Assembly: GCA_021372615.1 (NCBI GenBank)
Contig: JAJFUB010000031.1
Span: 1-33,402, forward strand
Length of the DNA stretch: 33,402 bases
Source: a bacterium
GTDB taxonomy: Bacteria > Armatimonadota > Zipacnadia > Zipacnadales > UBA11051
Reading direction: 5' to 3'
Positions 29,253-33,402 of the stretch are shown one piece after another. The notes beneath the pieces were generated by a model. The model did not search any database, had not been told where the DNA came from, and was given only the letters and a program-made list of their open reading frames with translations. The stretch's first letter is position 1. Every line of letters begins with the position of its first letter. The position numbers and the translations under genes were made by a program.

Positions 29253-31607
29253 ATGCGAAGGGCGCTACTGGTTACGACACTGTTGGTGGCGGCTACGACG
29301 GCGTTCGCACAGCCGCCGAAGGAGGCGAAGGCCGTGCAGAAGCGACCGGCAACGTCGGACCCGGCCGTACGGTGTGTGCTGGCAGGTGTGCCGTGGATCG
29401 GGTTCTATCGGGGCGACAACCGTGGCCCGGAGGATGACCCCTTCCCGGCCTGCATGAGGGCGTTCCTGGAGTACCAGGGCGAGAACCTCGGCCAGCAGCC
29501 CCGCCATGCCAACGACCCCTGGCATGTCGTGCACACGTACATCAAGGGCGTCTGCGGTGCGTCGTTCCGGCTGGGATGGGACGGCACGAACTGGGAATGG
29601 AGCGCCATGGAGTTACTGGGCATGCCCGGCGACCCGCTGGCGCCCTTCCGCGACGGGTTCGCGGCGGCCGGCTATGCCTGTGAGATCCTCCTGCGCCGGG
29701 ACTTCGCCCGGTCCCTCGGCCTGCAGCAGGACGCGGACTACGACGAGGCCGCCTTCCGCGAGCGCATCGTGGCCAGCATCCGCCGGGGCGTCCCCGTGTT
29801 GGCCCTCGGCGTTGTCGGGCCGCCGGAGTGCAGCCTCATCGTCGGCTACGACGAGGGCGGCCAGGTACTGGTGGGCCGCAGCTTCTTCCAGGGCGAGGGC
29901 GACGAGGCCGCGAAGATCGAGCTGGAGGAAGCCGGCGGCGGGAACCCCGATCCCTACTTCCGCAAGCGGGACTGGTTCGCGGACACGCGCGGGATCATCC
30001 TGATCGGCGACAAGGTCAGCCGCCCCTCCGACCACGAGATCCACGTGACAGCCCTCCGGCGTGCGCTGGAGATCATGCGCACGCCGGTGGTCCGGGGGAA
30101 GTGGACCGGCCTGGCTTCGTTCACGATGTGGGCCGATACGCTGCTGAAGGAGGCGCCCTTCCCGGCGGACGATCTGGCCACTTTGCGGAAGCGGCACGAG
30201 TACCACCACAGCGCCGGGGGGACGCTGGCGGAGGCGCGAGCGTATGGCGCGGACTTCCTGCGGCGCATGGCCGACCGCGAGCCGGCCGCGGCCGAGGAAC
30301 TGCGCGAAGCGGCGAGGTGCTTCGACGACGAGCACGACCTCGTGTGGGCCATCTGGGAGTTCACGGGGGGGATGATCCCCAGCGATGACGGGGCGGGCAA
30401 GCTCGGCAACGCCTTCCTGCGCGGCCGCCTCGTGCCGCTCATCCGCCTCTGCCGCCGGCGCGATGCCGAAGCGGCGGCGCACCTCCAGAGGGCCCTGGAG
30501 CAGATGGGCGAGACGCTCCCTACCGACACACCCGCCGCCTGCGGCCGCCTCGTGCTTGAGGGCGTTCCCAAGATCGGCTACGTCACTCACCTGTGCCCCC
30601 TCCCCGGGTCGTTGTACGCGGTCATGGAGTACCTGGGCGACCCGGTGGCGTATGAGTACCTGATGGGCATCACAGGCGCGGCCTTCCGGCGGGCGTGGCA
30701 CCGTGACGACGGCGGGAATGTGGACCTAGGGTACTTCGGGCCCGAGGTGTATCGCCGCGCCGCCTTCGGGCTGCAGTACGAGCTGCGGACGGTGCCGCGC
30801 GACAAGCAGAAGATGATTGCGGCCCTCCGCGAGAGCCTCTCCCACGGCCGTCCGGTCATCGCCTTCGGTATCGTGGGCCCGCCCGAGGCCGGGATCGTCG
30901 CCGGCCTCTCGCAGGGCGGCGAAGTGCTGCACGGCTGGAGCTACTTCCAAGACGACAAGCGGCCGGGCTACTACGAGGAGGCGGGGTGGTTCGAGAAGTT
31001 CAGCCGCTTTGCGGCGGCGCCCGACGGCGGCCTGGGCCCGGTCGGCGATGAGCCGGTGGGCCTGCTCGTGGTGGGCGACAAGAACCGCTGGCGGGAGGGG
31101 TCTCAGCGCGACATCCTGCGGGAGTCGCTGAAGTGGGCCGTTGACCTGGAGCGCACCGCGAAGCGGCCCAACCTGCCGCAGCATGTCTGCGGGTTGGCCG
31201 CCTATGAGGAGTGGGCGAAGGCGCTTGAGGTGGATGCCGACTACCCGGCCGACAAGCCGCAGGTTCTCGAGACCCGCGCGATGGTGCACTGCGATCAGGT
31301 GGTGATGCTCCACGAACGGAGTCGGGGCGCCCAGTTCCTGCGCCTCATGGCCGAGCGGGTACCCGAGGTGGCCGCCGACCTGACCGCCGCCGCGGTGCTC
31401 TATGACGAGGTCGCGGCGTACGCCGGGCAGGCCTGGAAGTGGGGCCACTGGATGGAGCCCGCCGCCCAGCAGGGCCTGGCGGACCCGAAGCTGCGGCGCG
31501 AGTTCGCGGCCCAGATACGCGCCGCCGGAGCGAAGGAGGCCCAAGCCGTCGCGAAGCTGGAGACGGTGCTGCAAGCACTCAATGCGGGAACCGCAGGGAA
31601 GCCGTAG
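29253..31607 (+). CDS. Exported tandem BtrH/C39-like two-module protein
   Basis: A 784-aa exported protein with signal peptide 1-19 (T-A-F-A end). It holds two copies of the module found singly in the upstream gene. Module A spans about 40-420 and module B about 430-780. Shared landmarks are V-L-x-G-V-P-x-I-G, then G-x-x-G-A-x-F-R, then R-G-V/R-P-V-x-A-x-G-x-V-G-P-P-E, then G-x-S-x-F-Q. Each module ends in a helical half. The putative nucleophile Cys67 of module A (F-P-A-C-M) is Ser453 in module B (L-P-G-S-L). No clear catalytic His precedes the I-V-G-Y or V-A-G-L segments. GGGAGG lies 6 nt before the ATG. One inactive module, or a binding role for both, is plausible. Function unknown. Confidence 0.75.
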   Translation: MRRALLVTTLLVAATTAFAQPPKEAKAVQKRPATSDPAVRCVLAGVPWIGFYRGDNRGPEDDPFPACMRAFLEYQGENLGQQPRHANDPWHVVHTYIKGVCGASFRLGWDGTNWEWSAMELLGMPGDPLAPFRDGFAAAGYACEILLRRDFARSLGLQQDADYDEAAFRERIVASIRRGVPVLALGVVGPPECSLIVGYDEGGQVLVGRSFFQGEGDEAAKIELEEAGGGNPDPYFRKRDWFADTRGIILIGDKVSRPSDHEIHVTALRRALEIMRTPVVRGKWTGLASFTMWADTLLKEAPFPADDLATLRKRHEYHHSAGGTLAEARAYGADFLRRMADREPAAAEELREAARCFDDEHDLVWAIWEFTGGMIPSDDGAGKLGNAFLRGRLVPLIRLCRRRDAEAAAHLQRALEQMGETLPTDTPAACGRLVLEGVPKIGYVTHLCPLPGSLYAVMEYLGDPVAYEYLMGITGAAFRRAWHRDDGGNVDLGYFGPEVYRRAAFGLQYELRTVPRDKQKMIAALRESLSHGRPVIAFGIVGPPEAGIVAGLSQGGEVLHGWSYFQDDKRPGYYEEAGWFEKFSRFAAAPDGGLGPVGDEPVGLLVVGDKNRWREGSQRDILRESLKWAVDLERTAKRPNLPQHVCGLAAYEEWAKALEVDADYPADKPQVLETRAMVHCDQVVMLHERSRGAQFLRLMAERVPEVAADLTAAAVLYDEVAAYAGQAWKWGHWMEPAAQQGLADPKLRREFAAQIRAAGAKEAQAVAKLETVLQALNAGTAGKP

Positions 31608-31640
31608 CGACCCCCTGCGTTCAGGTCAGGCCATCTGCAG

Positions 31641-31673
31641 GGCCTCCGGCACGGCGCTATCCGGTCGGAGGCC
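31641..31673 (+). terminator. Terminator-like stem-loop
   Basis: GGCCTCCG (31641-31648) pairs perfectly with CGGAGGCC (31666-31673), 34 nt after the stop of the two-module gene. A pyrimidine-rich stretch follows on the plus strand. Confidence 0.45.
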
Positions 31674-31734
31674 TTCCTGTCCCTGGCGTCGAATACCCCT
31701 GCTTCCGCGCCACTCGTGCCTGAGGAACCGCCCC

Positions 31735-32454
31735 ATGGCCTCTCCGTGCTGCCGGGCCGCCGCTATCGCTCGCACCGTGCTCGCCATCGTCATCGCGCTG
31801 GCCGTCGCGGGGACACTCCTGCACGCCTGGCAGGCGCTAGGGCTGCCGCGGCTGGGGGCGATCGCCGTAGCCTCCGGCGGCTTCGTGCTGATCTCGCTGC
31901 TCAGCGGCGGGCTCCGGTCGGCCCCCGGCGTCCTGATGGTGATCGGCCTCGTGGGCTGCTTCCTGGGCGACATGCTAGGGGCGCGCAGCTTCGTAGCCAG
32001 CGCGGGGGCGTTCCTGGTCGGCCACATCTTCTTCATCGCGGCCTATGTCCTGCGGCGCGGCGATGCGCGGCGGGGCGCGGTGGTGCTGGTGGTGTTCATC
32101 GCCTGCAGCGCCGCCATCCTGTCCGGCCTCTACGGCCGGGCCGAGGGCGTGGAGCGCATCCTCGCCGTGGCCTATGCGCTGGTCATCAGCGCCATGGTCG
32201 GCGCCGCCGCCAGCGCCGCCCACCTGCCCGGCGGAAAGCTCATCTTCGCCGCGGCCGTGCTGTTCTACGTGTCGGACATTGCCGTCGCCTACTGGAAGTT
32301 CGTGGGTGGCGACGCGCCGTATGACTGGTTCTGCTACCCGCTGTACTACACGGCCTGCACCATGCTCGCGTTCGGCGCCGGGGCGGTGGCCGGGCCGCGC
32401 AGCCCGTTGGCGCCGCCGGGCACCGGTGAGACAACGCAACCTGTCACAGGATAG
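31735..32454 (+). CDS. YhhN family membrane protein (lysoplasmalogenase-like)
   Basis: A 239-aa integral membrane protein with about eight hydrophobic helices. Two family positions are visible: G-C-F-L-G-D-M-L with Asp79, and F-Y-V-S-D-I-A-V-A with Asp181. YhhN/TMEM86 proteins hydrolyse the vinyl-ether bond of lysoplasmalogens. Whether this bacterium makes plasmalogens is not visible here. The ATG has a TGAGGA site about 8 nt upstream. The open frame continues upstream to 31402 but overlaps the previous gene and lacks protein-like sequence. It is 15 nt ahead of the isomerase and probably co-transcribed with it. Confidence 0.8.
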   Translation: MASPCCRAAAIARTVLAIVIALAVAGTLLHAWQALGLPRLGAIAVASGGFVLISLLSGGLRSAPGVLMVIGLVGCFLGDMLGARSFVASAGAFLVGHIFFIAAYVLRRGDARRGAVVLVVFIACSAAILSGLYGRAEGVERILAVAYALVISAMVGAAASAAHLPGGKLIFAAAVLFYVSDIAVAYWKFVGGDAPYDWFCYPLYYTACTMLAFGAGAVAGPRSPLAPPGTGETTQPVTG

Positions 32455-32469
32455 CCAGGAGAGATCACG

Positions 32470-33309
32470 ATGAAGCACCTCGCCTGTGGAACCGTCTGTT
32501 TCCGCAACCTGCCGCTCGCGGAGGCCTTCGCACGCATCGCTCGGGCCGGATACACCTGGGTCGAGACCCAGGCCACCGCGCCCTTCTGTCCGCATGTGGA
32601 CCCGTGGCATGACGACCCCGACGCCTTCGCCCGACTGGTCGCCGACTGCGGCTTCAAGGGCGTAACGGCGCTCTGGGCCCCACACGGCGCGATCCTGGCC
32701 GATCCCGGGGCTGTCGCGGGCATCAGCACCGCCCTGGCCTGGGCCCAGGCGGCGGGCATCCCCGTGGTCAACGCCGGCGACGGGCAGAAGCCGGCCGGCA
32801 TGTCTGACGCGGAGGCCCTCGACCTGCTCCGCGAGCGGTTCGCGGCGATCCTCGAGGTGGCCGCACGCTGCCAGGTGTTCCTGGCCATCGAGCCCCACGG
32901 CACCTTCTCGCTGACCCCCGATGGTCTGGAAGCCCTGATGGGGCTGTCGGACTCGCCGTGGCTGGGGATCAACTACGACACGGCGAATGTCCACCGGGCC
33001 ACGTACGTGGAGACCGCTGCCGGGGCGTACTCGTGGAAGCCCATGGGGGAGAGCGCCGACGAGGTGGCGACCCTCAAGCGGGTGGTCGGCCGGGTGGTGC
33101 ACTGCCACGTCAAGGACGTCGTGGGACCGCGCTCGGTGGCGCTGGGGGACGGCGAAGTGGATGTGATCGGCTGCCTGCGAGTGCTGGCCGACCACGGGTA
33201 CACGGGTGCCATCTCGCTGGAGACCGAGGGTGATGAGACTCCTGAAGAGATGCAGCAACTGATCGAGCGCAGCCGGCGCTTCCTCGAGGACGCCCTGAGC
33301 GCCCAGTAG
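32470..33309 (+). CDS. Sugar phosphate isomerase/epimerase (AP-endonuclease-2-type TIM barrel)
   Basis: A 279-aa TIM barrel with the full metal-ligand set: Glu141 (A-I-E-P-H), Asp170 (N-Y-D-T-A-N), His213 (C-H-V-K-D) and Glu251 (L-E-T-E). It is closest in layout to active sugar isomerases and epimerases and is probably cytoplasmic. AGGAGAG precedes the ATG. The exact sugar is unknown. It is the third copy of this fold in the window and differs strongly from the other two, so they are unlikely to be recent duplicates. Confidence 0.87.
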   Translation: MKHLACGTVCFRNLPLAEAFARIARAGYTWVETQATAPFCPHVDPWHDDPDAFARLVADCGFKGVTALWAPHGAILADPGAVAGISTALAWAQAAGIPVVNAGDGQKPAGMSDAEALDLLRERFAAILEVAARCQVFLAIEPHGTFSLTPDGLEALMGLSDSPWLGINYDTANVHRATYVETAAGAYSWKPMGESADEVATLKRVVGRVVHCHVKDVVGPRSVALGDGEVDVIGCLRVLADHGYTGAISLETEGDETPEEMQQLIERSRRFLEDALSAQ

Positions 33310-33310
33310 T

Positions 33311-33327
33311 CAGCGCCGGCGGCGCTG
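33311..33327 (+). terminator. Hairpin after the last gene
   Basis: CAGCGCC-GGC-GGCGCTG starts 2 nt after the isomerase stop codon. No T-tract follows. Confidence 0.45.
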
Positions 33328-33384
33328 TGGTCTAGTGCTGACTTGCATAGGTTGGCGTGCTAACGGAGACAGGTCGTGGGTGTC

Positions 33385-33402
33385 GGGGGGGGGGGGGGGG
33401 GG
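33385..33402. other. Terminal 18-G run
   Basis: An uninterrupted run of 18 G closes the window. It is more likely a sequencing or assembly artefact (no-signal G calls) than biology. Confidence 0.7.

Overview
The window is 33.4 kb of GC-rich bacterial DNA with short intergenic gaps, Shine-Dalgarno-led genes and no phage or plasmid genes. No rRNA, tRNA or universal marker is visible, so taxonomy is open. The gene mix is large exported proteins with carbohydrate-binding modules, a GH16, a heparinase-like protein, Gfo/Idh/MocA, FAD_oxidored and repeated sugar-phosphate-isomerase TIM barrels. It fits an uncultured polysaccharide degrader of the Armatimonadota/Planctomycetota/Hydrogenedentota kind (inference only). 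The window starts in a short tandem heptamer and ends in 18 G, so it looks like a whole metagenomic contig with ragged ends.

Layout. 1-1.6 kb (minus): sixA-like phosphatase, then an exported three-cysteine peroxiredoxin with its own promoter and an inverted repeat around the -10. 1.6-7.4 kb (plus): a GH36/GH27-type alpha-galactosidase-like enzyme, a Gfo/Idh/MocA dehydrogenase, a small membrane-anchored protein, and an FAD oxidoreductase fused to an N-terminal jelly-roll-like domain. 7.5-10.2 kb (plus): a DUF1045-like 2H phosphoesterase, a SAM methyltransferase and a two-domain GNAT. 10.3-13.4 kb (minus): an exported multidomain GH16 followed by a sugar-isomerase-like TIM barrel that lacks one metal-binding His. 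13.4-14.5 kb: a MITE-like element with 15-bp terminal repeats, then a vapBC pair with a clear promoter/operator. 14.6-15.7 kb (plus): a beta-helix protein. 15.7-24.9 kb (minus): three large exported proteins in a probable operon, namely two paralogous TIM-barrel proteins sharing a D-x-E-x5-C-x-C-x2-C motif and a 1402-aa heparinase II/III-like protein with a Cys4 zinc ribbon. 25.1-25.9 kb (plus): a second isomerase. 25.9-26.5 kb: a repeat-dense gap. 26.5-33.3 kb (plus): a Fpg/Nei-like protein lacking the catalytic proline, a GNAT, two genes carrying three copies of a BtrH/C39-like module, a YhhN-family membrane protein and a third isomerase.

How it may work together. The exported GH16, heparinase-like and paired TIM-barrel proteins would cut polysaccharide outside the cytoplasm. 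The cytoplasmic alpha-galactosidase-like enzyme, dehydrogenase, FAD oxidoreductase and isomerases would process the released sugars. No transporter or SusCD pair is present, so uptake must be encoded elsewhere.

The least explained signals are a dispersed three-hairpin repeat whose stems change in a compensatory way between copies, the MITE-like element, the paired CxCxxC proteins, and the three-module BtrH/C39-like gene pair.
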